A stretch of DNA of 64,000 nt from Rhyacophila brunnea (lineage: Eukaryota > Arthropoda > Insecta > Trichoptera > Rhyacophilidae): the NCBI GenBank assembly GCA_022495005.1, contig JAGYXB010000508.1:868001-932000 (forward strand), given 5' to 3'. Shown here one piece after another: positions 1 to 11,458 of the stretch; position 1 is the stretch's first letter, and each line of letters begins with the position of its first letter. The translations under genes were made by a program, and so were the position numbers. The notes beneath the pieces were generated by a model. The model saw only the letters and a program-made list of their open reading frames with translations, ran no database searches and was not told the DNA's origin.

Positions 1-939
1 CTACAGTAGAGGCACCCATCGACAAAATAATATGACAATCAATACATTAAATTAATATACCTATATATATTTTTTAAATATATAATTTATTAAAATTTAA
101 GAAATACTGTTGTGACAGATAAATGAGACATTTTATTATTGGTACCTACATTTTTGATAATTGTTTTTATGATTTTAATTTACCTCGAAAATTGAGGTAA
201 GATTTAATTTATTTTTTGTTCAAATGAAAGAAACGTTTCTTGAAAATAAAAATGTGTTTAACTTGAAATCATCTTTAAGCGAATTTCCGTGTTTAGGTTA
301 GCATTGCATTTCACTTAGAAATATCGTGGCTAGGCGATGCGCGGATTGTGCAAATGACGGGTGCCGAACGAAAAATAATTTGTCATATAAATCCAACATG
401 CGTCCATTTAATGTTCTGTTTATTGTTCTATTAGTAACAATAATAATATATTCATTTACATGTTTTCTTTTTCAAGTAAATGTGTAACGCTTTTCGTCAT
501 CTTTACACGATTTAAGAATTATTAATACCCCCGTTGTCATCACGAAACAAATTGACGTATTCACAGCTCGACGTTTGCTCTCCGGTTGCCAGCGAGTCCA
601 AAATTTCGTCGCACCTATAGTTGAAAATTATTTGCCGTTTCACTGAAGTACCGTCTTAAGGAGGAACCCAACCTTAACTCAACCTTAACCTTATCTTTCT
701 ATAACTTAATATTTCTTTTTTCGGTTGAATTAGTTGTTAGATAATTAATAAATACTAATAGTTTTTAAAATTTTAATATTTTATTTATTAAAAAAAACAG
801 TAGATACGATAGATTATGATAGAGTAGTGATTGGCAGAAATGACGTCAGTATACGTGTTGAACATAAATCTCAAGTAGATAAGGCAGTTGTTATAATATA
901 TAGATAACTGAAGTGTCTGATATATGTGGGTGCTTGATG

Positions 940-1545
940 GAAATTTAGAGCAGCGTATTAGCCTCAAATTTTATGTTAACATCGGAAAAGCGGTACTGAA
1001 ACGATGAAAAATTCGACTAACCATGTTTAAGTGGAATAAGGGATTCAAAATTGAGCGAAATGTGATGGATGACCACCATAGAGGTATTAAATAAACCATA
1101 ATGATGACCACAGAAGCGGACAACCAAAAATAACAATGACGCTAATATAGAGTGTGAGATGTGACACAGCGTGACAGACGATTAAGTGTGAGATTGATGA
1201 CTGAATAATTTCCAGATTAATCGAGAAACAATTATGCTAATTCTAACCGAAGTTAAACAATGCGCTAAGCCACAGTTGGCTCACTGTGAGAGATTTCCTG
1301 GTCATAAAAGTAATTACCGAATTAAATCATCTTGTCTATTCACCTGACTTGGCTCCTTTCTGGCTATTTCCAAAATTACAAGCTACCCTGAAGGGAGGAA
1401 GATTTCTAACGGGTATATCAGTATTTTAAAGCTATATGAATATAACTGATATCTATCCAACAGAATGTGAAACAAGTGATCAACAATTTTCCAGAAGATG
1501 AGTTCCAGGACTGCTTACAGAAATTGAAATCCTGTCAAAGTCAGT
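940..1545 (+). mobile_element. mariner-type transposon relic (broken transposase)
   Basis: The plus strand carries scattered remains of a Tc1/mariner-superfamily transposase in correct order. Near 945-1005 it reads LEQRISLKFYVNIGK, matching the mariner N-terminal helix-turn-helix start. Near 1022-1080 there is FKWNKGFK followed by a DD-rich stretch, like the family's FEWHKRFK motif. Near 1338-1390 it reads SPDLAPFWLFPKLQ, the family signature; the residue that normally supplies the third catalytic aspartate after LAP is missing. Near 1487-1545 it reads FPEDEFQDCLQKLKS, the usual C-terminal block. Stops and frameshifts separate the blocks, so it is dead. I could not define terminal inverted repeats. 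The family is recognised from motif order only. Confidence 0.75.
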
Positions 1546-1743
1546 GTATATACCTACCTACTATATATATAATACCTAGTACTTTGACGCTTTTGAAGAC
1601 AGCCTTTGACAGCAAACAAAACATAGTCGGAGCGGCGTCGAGCGAGAGAAACCGATGCAATAGGCTCGATGTAAGTACAGTTGAGACATAGCAACCGTAA
1701 AAATAATCGCATCGCCCTGCCTGATTGCTGGTACCTACTAGAA

Positions 1744-2101
1744 CAATGATGCTCAACCTTTTTTTTCTTCGGGCCAAATACATATATTTGTAAAGTAACG
1801 CGGGCCACATCACTACTGGTGTGACGAAAAAAATCATGAAACCCCCCCTTTTTTACAAAACATTTTTGAGATTTTAAAAATTATGCGTGTTTTTTTAATT
1901 AATCGTGTACAATTGCAACACTCTTATACCAGATCTGATGTGGACCATAATGACAATCCTCTTCGGATGTCACTATCTGTGCGTCAAAATCGAAACGAAT
2001 TTCAAGATATACGAAATTCCTGATAATAAATGTGTTTCGGGCCACACATATAAGCTTAAAGGGCCGCATGTGGCCCGCGGGCCGCAGGTTGAGTATCGCT
2101 G
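1744..2101. mobile_element. non-autonomous hAT element (MITE) with 8-bp target duplication
   Basis: The left end CAATGATGCTCAACC and the reverse complement of the right end, CAGCGATACTCAACC, form imperfect terminal inverted repeats of hAT type. The element is flanked by identical 8-bp direct repeats TACTAGAA at 1736-1743 and 2102-2109, the length expected for hAT insertion. Internal copies of GGGCCGC/GGGCCAC near both ends extend the inverted similarity. The element is 358 bp and has no coding potential, so it would depend on a transposase from elsewhere. Confidence 0.9.
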
Positions 2102-3512
2102 TACTAGAAGATATCGTATATTATTTTACGCATGTTCAAGGTTAAATTGTTCCACTATTGTGTACATTTCCGTACGTATATGTGCATGCCAGGATTTAAA
2201 TCGTCATACTATTAATGGAGTTTGATTGGAGTTTGATGGAATTGATTTAAGTTTTTTATTTTTTCATTTCTGTATATTTTTTGCGAAACCCGTTTTATAG
2301 TAGGTATAAAAATATATGGTTACCGATTTCATTTCTTCGATATTTTGTATACCTACCAACTTTTGATATTTTATTGGCTACGTAAGTATAAAAAAAAACT
2401 GAACATTTAATAATTTTAAATGAAATTCGAGAACAAATAATATGGCTGTAAAATAACAATGAAATATAATATGTTATTTAAATGGGTCAAACTTTGTTTT
2501 AGTAATTACAGATTTGGTACACAAAATTTTTCATTATCATGTCAAGAAAAAGAAACTCACCGCAATAATAAATTATTATAATATTTTTTCTCTAATTTAT
2601 GCTTCATGTTCAATGTTACTGGGTATCAATGTACTGGATATCAATGAACCTAATATTTATACTACATAAACTGAATAATATTATACAAAACGAACATGTA
2701 AAAAAGATTTATTGTGGTACCATAATTTTACCGAAAAAAAATTGAATATAACACAAAAGAAACGTGGATTATTAAAAAAATAAAAAATTCTCCACCATTT
2801 ATCAGATGACTAGACAATAAAATGTTGAATTCATTTATAACCCTTGCAAACAGTGGCATTTAAGGAGGATTGTACTGTATCCACCATCTTGTGAATGTAT
2901 ACGGTTATTATAAAAAGAAATAAATCCTTCAACTGTTATGCCACTACATATTTTACACGGAGGTGTTGTTCTTTGCGTATGATTTTTTCTTTTTAATACT
3001 ACAAGAAGCCGCGTACCATACCTCCTAGATAATGATTGTTAATGAAATTTATAATTAACAATCTAATCTGGAAGCTACAAATTTAACACCAAACAAAAGA
3101 GATTAATTACGTAATATAGTGTAAAAGACGTTGACGAGGATTGTTACTTGATCATTTATTTAATTATTATTTGTATTTCTATGATTATTACCTATTCCAT
3201 AGAGAAAAGCAGAGGAAAGAAGAAAACTCATTAAAAATATCAATTCCCCAAAAATTCAAATACACAATCAATATGATGTTGATTCTCCATGTTAGTTAAA
3301 TTAAAAAAATGGTTTGTTATTATGTTTCCCATATTCACGGAATATTAAGTTGTCGCAATGTGAAGGTAGGTAAAAATTATTATCTTTTCAAAATATGTAT
3401 GAAAAGAAAAAGAGAGACAAGTCGTAAAAACGATAAAATGAGTTGAATGTGCCAAATTAACCACAGCCATTGCCGACTCAAGTAGAAAACCGATACATTC
3501 ACAACGACTGCA

Positions 3513-3569
3513 GCCCGATTTCCTAACTATCGTCTCGTGTGGCACCAGACGATAGTTAGGAAATCGGGC
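3513..3569. repeat. perfect 23-bp inverted repeat (hairpin)
   Basis: The arms at 3513-3535 and 3547-3569 are perfect reverse complements around an 11-base spacer (CGTGTGGCACC). The arms start GCCCGATTTCC and are GC-richer than their surroundings. A transcript of either strand would fold into a strong stem-loop. It could be the tip of a foldback element or a recent palindromic insertion; the flanks do not pair. Confidence 0.85.
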
Positions 3570-3632
3570 CCCTGGTCCTACCTTTTCGCCCCTCCCGTTG
3601 TTGTCTACGGATGACCTGTCATTGTTCTATAG

Positions 3633-4487
3633 CAGTGGTTCCCAAAGTTGACTGGGCTCCGACCCATCTAACAAAAATTTCCAATCTTGCGACCCACCTC
3701 TTAGCTGTCTTAGAGAAAAGAGGGCATACATATTTTAATGCTCAGATTCCCTAGTGGCGAGTCGTGGAACTACTTAATGCTGTCTTATTTGTTCTAATTG
3801 AAATAAAAAAAATATTTTTTATAAGTGTTACCAATATGAATGAAAGACTGTTGAAATAAGAAACACAACTTAAATAAAAAAAATTATACTAAAATACCTA
3901 CACCTGCAAGGTTTTTTTACAAAGTTATTTCAATGGGAAGGATGTATTTGTTTCTTATTTTTCTTCATTACAGTTTTAGCATCAACTTCAACTTTAATTA
4001 TTTCTAATCGCAGTGAGTTTGATATATCCAATTTATTTCGGTATTTAGTTTTAATGATAACCATAGCCGAAAATCCAACCTCACATAGATATGAGGTAGT
4101 AAAGAGGAGGAGGACTTTCATAGCTTCATCGAACAGACAAGGATAATTATCAGCAACTGAGAGCCAGAATTTCGTTAACTGTTTACGATTGAAACTATTT
4201 TTCAGTGACGTATCTTCTGATAAATCAATGAGTTCTTCACTTGCTTTTGTTGACATACTAGTTGGTAAGTCGTCTTAAAATGGGTTACAAATCCAACGCA
4301 ACGAATCAAAATTTTTCATCTCTTCCTCAAAATAGTCGTCAAAGTTAGTTAGGAATTATAAATAGCTGAATGAAATATCAAATTTATCACTTCCTATTTT
4401 TTAATTCATGTATACAGTGGCGAGGGCCCACTCAATATTCGCTCGCGACCCACTGGTGGGTCGCAGCCCATAGTTTGGGAAACCATG
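3633..4487 (-). mobile_element. internally deleted hAT transposon with 8-bp target duplication
   Basis: The element begins CAGTGGTTCCCAAAG and ends with its imperfect inverse TTTGGGAAACCATG. It is flanked by identical direct repeats TTCTATAG at 3625-3632 and 4488-4495. Both subterminal regions carry CGACCCA/TGGGTCG blocks in inverted orientation. At 855 bp it is far shorter than an autonomous hAT and keeps only the transposase C-terminus on the minus strand (listed separately). It is a deletion derivative, probably mobilised in trans when it inserted. Confidence 0.93.
3930..4256 (-). pseudogene. C-terminal fragment of a hAT (ZBED5-like) transposase
   Basis: An uninterrupted 108-codon frame lies inside the hAT deletion derivative. 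It shows the hATC dimerisation region: a DTSLKNSFN block, FWLSVADNYPCLFDEAMKVL, then TSYLCEVGFSAMVIIKTKYR and LDISNSLRLEI, ending near the 3' end of the element. This order (SxYLCExGFSA followed by KTKYRNxLD) is what I know from ZBED5-like and related hAT transposases. The catalytic aspartates and the N-terminal BED zinc finger are absent because the rest of the gene is deleted, so it cannot transpose on its own. The frame reaches its stop just short of the right terminal region. Confidence 0.85.
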
Positions 4488-6603
4488 TTCTATAGAGTGC
4501 TCATACTGACGCGTCTGTCGTGTTTACACAGGGAATGGTTTGATTCAGATAGATGAGTTACATGATTAATAGCATTTAAGCATTAACACACCTTCTACAA
4601 ATGTGATGCATAGATCAATGCTACATATTTTTAGGAAATCGATATTACCACCGGTTTTTGTATGAAGGACTAGTCTGACTTTGACAGCTGATGAATAACA
4701 GGAATGTATATTATTTATAAATGACACTAATAATTAATATATTTGATTTGAAAATTTCTTATAATTCAATTTGAAACGAGAAAGGGCGAATCAATATGTC
4801 AAGAAATCTGGGATCTGATTTTGACAGCTGAAAAGTGGACCACTCGTTGCTTGTGCAAAAAGTTATGCTCAGGCTTTATTAATCTAAAGATGGCGGTGCC
4901 ACAGCACATAAATGAGTAAAGGTTTGACACGAATCAATACATCTGAATTATTATAATATTTCACACAGAAACTACAAAGTGATCTTCTTTTGAATCTCCT
5001 GAAAATCTGTGATTTTAGACTGTTAGATTTTGCACTCAAATATTATGTAAATCTAAAATGAGTAAGTTATGATAAATACACTCTAATTTATATATTAGCG
5101 GATATGGGTAAGGGAACGAGTCAAATCGAAGCCACTAAATTTCACACAAAAACTGAAATTTAAGTCGCTTGAAAAGTATTGATGACTCATTTTTCTTTTC
5201 TTAGACATACAGGTTTAAGACGATTATTTGTTAGCCATTCACATAAAACTCGCCTTGGAAAGCAAAGAAATAAAAGCATCTCATAAGCATGGTTGCTTAA
5301 TATTTTTGTTTTTAAGTAGTTACAAAATAAATAGTGTAGATAAACTTAGATTGGTATCTACCTATTAGTAGTACCTGCCTTACAGGTGCGGTACCTGGAA
5401 TGTAGGTATGTATTATAATATTGTGTTGGTAATTTGAAAATAATATAGAGGGCGGGATGGTGACTCGTTTGAAAATATATAACATTAAAAAGCAGACAAT
5501 GGTTCGAAATTATTTGAAAATTCTCACTAGAATGGAAATGACAAAGCAAAAAATATGCATAGGTAAAACAAATGAATGCCGAATATTAGGATCGTATCAG
5601 TGAAAAATATTCTACTATGCTTTCATCTTTTTGTTTCTATAATTTAAAAAAAATATTTAATGGATACGCAGAACAGAGATAGGGTATTAATATGTATAAA
5701 ATATATCTTTACAGTCATATTTTCTATTTAATATTATTTTACGCTTCTACGATATTTTAAAACGAAGTTAATAGCTAGATACTATAGTATATTTTTCAAA
5801 AAAATGTATTTTTAATACACACTGCGGTTTAATGTCATGTTTAATATTGAGTATAAAAGTTTTGATACTGAAAAAAACATGATAATAATGTTAAAACAAC
5901 TAACAAAAAATATAATATTATTAGTAGATGCCATATAACTGGTATGTGCCGAACAGTTTTTTAGGATTATTTGTGTAGAAAAATCAGTAAATAAGTAATA
6001 AAATTAAAATAAAACAAAATACGGTAAATAATCTACATAATTTAATAACGATCTCGATCGATTTCATTTGTCAAGAAGTCAACTGATAACTTTTTAAAGA
6101 TTTTTTCATAAATATTATTTTGTAAAATTGTGTATTGGCAATTAAAAAATTGTAATACGTACTAATAATATGATATAATATTACTTTAAGATGACAAGAA
6201 TTGTTTTGTACCAATTACGATGTACCTACTTATAATTGAACACATCCGGTCCTAAAGTCCTAACTAAAATAAGTTATTTTGATTACCTACATATTAATAT
6301 ATTACATTATCATATTAATAAATAAAAATATGTCGCTGTCATTTTTTTATATGTCTACTACTAATTACTATGTTTTAATGTTGGAATGTATGTATGTATT
6401 TACAGTGACTTATTAGGTGATAGAACATTATTATTATCATATTGGTATTGTTTAAAATAGTACACATAGCACGTAAGTGCAAAAAATTTAAAACGAAATT
6501 TATGAAGACAATTTTAAAGCCATAGTAATTACATCATCATAATATAAAAGAGGTGAATATTAAATGATCACAGTACATATTAAGTATGCAAAAGAGCTTT
6601 TAC

Positions 6604-6699
6604 CCTGAAGACTGCAACGCCTTTTAAATCAGCGCCGTCCCAAGAGATTGAGTCTTCGTTCATTTCCGCTTCATGAATATCCTGGACTGCAGCCGTTTC
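6604..6699 (-). CDS. kug: probable exon of the Fat-like cadherin (linker between cadherin repeats)
   Basis: A 96-bp candidate exon on the minus strand: acceptor TAACAG before GAAACG at 6699, donor AGG|GTAAAA after 6604. Only one of three frames is open and it gives 32 codons, beginning ETAAVQDIHEAEM and ending GVAVFR. It starts and ends in phase 0, exactly what exon 9715-9917 (which ends in phase 0) requires. The acidic, non-repeat text followed by a strand ending in VFR fits the extended loop that FAT-type cadherins carry after their YYxxRxP strand and before the next V-x-A-T-D core. It has higher GC than the intron around it. The acceptor has a weak pyrimidine tract. Without a transcript it stays probable, not certain. 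Confidence 0.6.
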
Positions 6700-9600
6700 C
6701 TGTTACAACAGTAATTTGATTGATTAATATTATATTTTCACGAGCGTTCAGAGTATGTTAGGTTAGTCGTCTTGGGATAAATAGTTGAGTTGAAACATGT
6801 CATTGGTTGAATTGATTTATTTCTTTCCAAAATTTTCTTCAAGAATAAGTCTTTTGTTCACCACACAGTTTCATATATCTTGGAATCAAACTAAGCACAA
6901 TTAGCCTAATGTCCCGCTCCGTATTGTGTTTTGAGCGATATTTGGTTTTTAATACAGTTAGCTGCTACTTTAGATTGAGCACTTAGAAAAGAATATTTTT
7001 TTTTTGATATCCAAAACATAACCAGTACACGCACCTTGAAAACAATTAATAGCGTAGTACAAACTGATATTGAGATATATCTATTAAGATTTATAGTTTT
7101 ATGGTATTTATAAGTACATATTGATGAAACTTGTAAATATATTTACAGTAATATGTAAGAAATAAAATTAGGTTAGTAGATATCTATAGTTTTTTTTTTA
7201 AATACATAAAGTAGGTATCAAATAGGTAAATTATTATGGCCATAATTATATGGAAATTTTATTCAACACTAATTGTATAATAAAAACCTGTAAGCGCATA
7301 GTTAAATAACAAGTTATTACTGATTATACGAGTGTTTTCTAGCCAAATGTGTCGGAAAATTTTTGAAAGAACTATAAAGATCAAATTAATGTGTTACTAT
7401 TTCAAGGAACCATTTTAATTTAACAAATTATTTTGGTATGTCGCAAAATTAAAATTAGTTGTTTGCTGTGTTTTGCTAACTCAAAAAGCTTGACAAATAC
7501 TAGCATTTAGGTACCTACTAGACAAACTTTGAGTTTTGTATTTCCCAGTCCTAAAAATTCCAATTTATTGGATACTTTAATAACATTATTTTTACATATT
7601 TTTTTGCAAATAGCTGTATATTGCAACTTTAAAAAAATAAAACGTCACATATGGCGAAATAATTTTTATTTTGGTTTTATGGTACTTAAATATTATGTAG
7701 GTATGTAACCATTAGAATGTAGGAGTTTGCTTGCGACGGCCCAGGTTTACCCTGGGATGACAAATAATAGAACAAAAGCATTTTTTTCTAAAAAAAAAAT
7801 CCACAAAACTTATGAAACATTTGCGAAAGTATTGTTATAAACCTTTTGATTATAATACTTACTTATTGTAGATAATATTCTAATTCCTAACATATGAAGG
7901 AGATTCCCAAGTAGGCAGTACACATTATAGATATTATATAGGCTGTACCAAAATAACTCCGTTAAACATGTAGATATTTGCTGTAGGTATTTACATGTTT
8001 TCCGTTATTATACGTCTAGTTATATATATGAGAGCATTATTAAATTCGGAGTGAGATAAAGTCCCTATTATTATTTGAAGAGGCACACAATTTTCCTCCA
8101 ACCCATCTGTAAGTCCACTGGATTACTTGAATGCGATACGGAAGAAATAATCCTATGAAACGTAGGTAGATACAACCTATACTAAACTTAGACATAGGTT
8201 ATTTCATAATAATATTGTACTTATATGTAATGTGTATCATATAAGTTTTGTTAATAATGGATTTAGATTCTATAAGAAATATAACTATTTAAATTATTAA
8301 TTATCATCTTTATACGCTAGGATTGGTCAACTGCTGGACAAAGGAGTTTCAGATCTCTTTTTAGTTTACTCATATTTCCATCGGTTTGAGCCCAGTTCTA
8401 CCTACTCCATATCAAGATTCTCAGGGTAAAGAAATACCAAGAGACATTTTGTCACTCTTCTCGGAACTTATTTTCCGATTTTTACATCGACATATTATTA
8501 AAATACAAATGGTCGCTTTTTATTTCACTTGGCGACATCTATTATATTATAACATCGCGTATTATTGCCTACTTTCTTATCAATCGGTTTCTTTTGTGGG
8601 CGTTCCGCAAATTTTAAACTTATTTAATTAAAGTAGATATTGTTGATTTATCTTCAAATCATCTGTTGGTATAAAAATAGATTTTTGTTAAATACTAATA
8701 TGTATTATCAAATATTATATTCCTCTCTCTAAAATTCTTACATATACAATACAACACGTCTAATGATTTCGAAAACGAATCCACAAATACCTCTTAAATT
8801 GTGTTCATAGAATGTAAAAAATTATAAACCTCCTAAATACTAGGTATCATTGTTATTTTGTGAAGAAAGTTTGTTTTTAGTTTTATTTCATTGAATTTTT
8901 AATTTTAAAATTTCTAATTTCTAAAGTTTTTTGGTCTGTGAGGTTTACAAAATATAACAACACTATAAATCGGTAAAGTTTCACTGTTTTATGATATCGA
9001 ACCATTGATATACTACTAGATGAAGAGTTCCCATACAAGTGTAATTTTAAAAATGTACCACAAAAGAAGATATTACGAATATCGTCTTATAATATTTCCT
9101 TGTAGGTATAATGCGTTAAGACCGTTAACATGGATTCCCGAATTTCACCCGTATTGCCCTGGCTGTAAAACTAAATTTGCGTTCTTGGAATAGTGACCCT
9201 AAGGGTATCTGCAACCCAAAGCTTGCAAGCTACCAAAAATTCATGTCTGAGCGGACAGAGCAAGTCGTCATGCGCTGACTATTAGAGTAAGATGCAAGCT
9301 AGATCGGGCTTACTCATAATTATTGCCAGGTCGTTTTCGAGACAAATATTAAGTGAGCTTATATCGAGTTAAGTCCGCTGATATTAAAATAGTAAGTTTT
9401 AACACTGGCCGAGTCGCTGAAAATCGGGCGTCATTTTAAGAAGCATATGATTCATCCAGTAGTATATCAATGTATCGAACTAACTGGAGTACAATTTTTT
9501 TTTAGGATACAACAAGATACTAATATAATAGGTACGTTAAATTACAACTATTATAAGCATTAATATGGCACCGTATTGGATTTCAAGCCTCTACTCTGTG

Positions 9601-9714
9601 GAGGCCCATATGATCCTATTAGGATCGGACATGGTGGAAAGAAAAGAATTGGATTTCTTCTGTGTAAACAAATTGATCAGTTGCATATTTGATAAAAGGA
9701 GCTAGCTATGTTAC
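6700..9714 (-). other. intron between cadherin exons, about 3.0 kb
   Basis: Bounded by donor CAG|GTAACA next to 9715 and acceptor TAACAG next to 6699. It is AT-rich with no convincing gene. A GC-richer patch at 9120-9450 has no open frame or repeat structure that I recognise. Near 8311-8400 a GGTTTGAGCCC string resembles a tRNA B box but lacks a good A box. Confidence 0.6.
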
Positions 9715-9917
9715 CTGAAACATGGTCCGATGTTTTGATGTGGCAGGAATTCTCACGGAGTAGTATTGCTCCAAGAATAGCGGTGCATGGTCGTTTACGT
9801 CGGTCACATCAACCAAGACTCTCGTAGTGGATGACAGGAAACCATCGGAGATTTGGACTTCGAGGGCGTGTTGCGATTGGTTCTCGCGGTCTAATCTGGT
9901 TGTGGCCGTTAAAACAC
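9715..9917 (-). CDS. kug: Fat-like cadherin, internal exon (second half of one cadherin repeat and start of the next)
   Basis: A 203-bp exon: acceptor TTTAG before GTGTTTT at 9917, donor TTTCAG|GTAACA after 9715. The first two bases complete a glycine codon with the last base of exon 25960-26173, giving the join INSTTG-VLTATTRLDREN. The product has the LDRE calcium-binding motif, a strand ending VLVDVTDVNDHAPLF (the DxNDxxP linker), then the first strand of the next repeat (YYSVRIPA). These are diagnostic of extracellular cadherin repeats, which bind calcium at repeat junctions and mediate adhesion. The similarity to vertebrate FAT1-3 and fly kugelei over this and the preceding exon is from memory of the family; Dachsous or Fat proper are less likely alternatives. 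It ends in phase 0. Confidence 0.93.
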
Positions 9918-11450
9918 CTAAACATACGAAATAAAAACAAATTAACGATATAATATATTCAAGTAGTTTTATTATTTTAAAATATACACACACTCAAATA
10001 GGTAATACAAGTGAAATTATTATCAACAAAGTAATTAATTTTCACGTTTAAAATCAAATTATTATTACTATCCTTGGATACGTAGGTACTGAGTCAATTT
10101 AATCAGAAATCAGTTCCGGTTTATACTGAAATAATAATCCCCATTTACCATGTAGTGAGTTAATGCTTAGGTATATTGTAAAAAAGTAAAAGGTAGTCGA
10201 GATTTAAAATATTAATGTTTAACTTTCTGTTGTTTTAATCGGGATGTTTATCGGAATATCACCAACATCTGGTTATTCATCCAATGTAATCAAAAATTTC
10301 ACCTACCTAGTTGACAAAAACTAATCCCTATTCACTTTGTTAAAATATGAACGAGTATTTTTTTATGAGGTGTTTGAATTTAAACCAAACTATTAGGTGC
10401 CTAACTAAAATTCGAATTGTTAAACCATTCTGTTTACATAAATTTTGATTATCAAAGTACTTTTAAGTATAGTGTTGATTGGTAAACTTTTGTTGTTAGT
10501 ATACTTTACTTTTTTCGGGCCACAATAAATTTAGTAAAATTTAATAGTCAACAGCGAATGAGTTATCTCATTCGCTGCTGACTAGATAATGATTTTTTAA
10601 TTACCACCTTTAAAATGCACGTTAATTACATCGATCGGTCGCCTGGTCATTACGCGCCAGGTGCGTCTTCAGCGTCCAAAGTAATAATAATATATATAAT
10701 ATTATATCGGCTCCAAGAATGTTTGAAAATTTTGGTCCTCCGATGGAGACAGACGTCGTACAGATCATACTTTCAACTTTTTGTAGAATTTAAGACAACA
10801 AAAACTCTCTTTTAACGTATGGTAATTTTAACGTATGGTAAATCAATGGTGGACTTCAATATCAAGGTTAAACTCTCAAGGTCGTAAAGTATTGATGCGG
10901 AATCATTTTAATAATGATAATATAGTATCACGTATATGCATAGGTATAATACATATATACGTGTAATACGCGAAATATATCATGCAGAGTAGATGATGCG
11001 TTGTCGAATCAAACGTTACGTTTTATGGCGATATATACGGTGAACACGAAGAAAGATTTTTCTTTTTATCTGAGCGCAAAATTTGAAAAAGAAAATAGTC
11101 TAATTTCGAGAGACAAAATATTACACATTTGGTATGAGGTTGAAAAATGAGAAAATTATTGTTGAGACACTTTATTTGCGTGATTTATTTCGCCTCAAGG
11201 TAATTTTTTCGTGAATTATTTAAATTTTGTTTTTGTTATGATTGCTAAACTAGTTTTAAGCATTAATTTAAAACGTTGTTTTCAAACAGTGAATTAAATT
11301 AATGTAGATTGAATAGAGCAGGTGATTTAAAAATACAATGCTCAACTGAACTCTATATTAATTATTACAAATATACATAAAAGGTAATATCTTCGTTTCT
11401 CAGTACATAAGCAATTAATAATAAAGTCTTATTTCAATTAAATAATTAAT

Positions 11451-11458
11451 ATCCATGT
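11451..11458. repeat. left target site duplication of the hAT element
   Basis: ATCCATGT lies immediately before the left terminus and is repeated identically at 14535-14542 after the right terminus. Eight bases is the standard hAT duplication length, and the identity indicates a fairly recent insertion. Confidence 0.95.

Larger units (their letters stand above)
1..6603 (-). other. intron (or 3' flank) downstream of the last recognisable cadherin exon
   Basis: Transcribed on the minus strand if the cadherin gene continues past the window edge, which is expected because exon 6604-6699 ends in phase 0 inside a cadherin repeat. I searched the minus strand for a following exon and found none, so the next exon probably lies before position 1. 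The block is AT-rich. It holds a mariner relic, a hAT MITE, a hairpin and a hAT deletion derivative, listed separately. In 1-900, 2110-3510 and 4500-6600 I see no gene; 670-700 has short degenerate AACCTTAACC-type repeats. Confidence 0.6.

Noticed and set aside
1..20. Possible splice acceptor at the very edge on the minus strand (CTCTACTGTAG)
   Set aside because: Any exon would lie outside the window, so it cannot be tested here.
8311..8420. tRNA-like B box GGTTTGAGCCC
   Set aside because: No convincing A box at the right distance and no second copy recognised.
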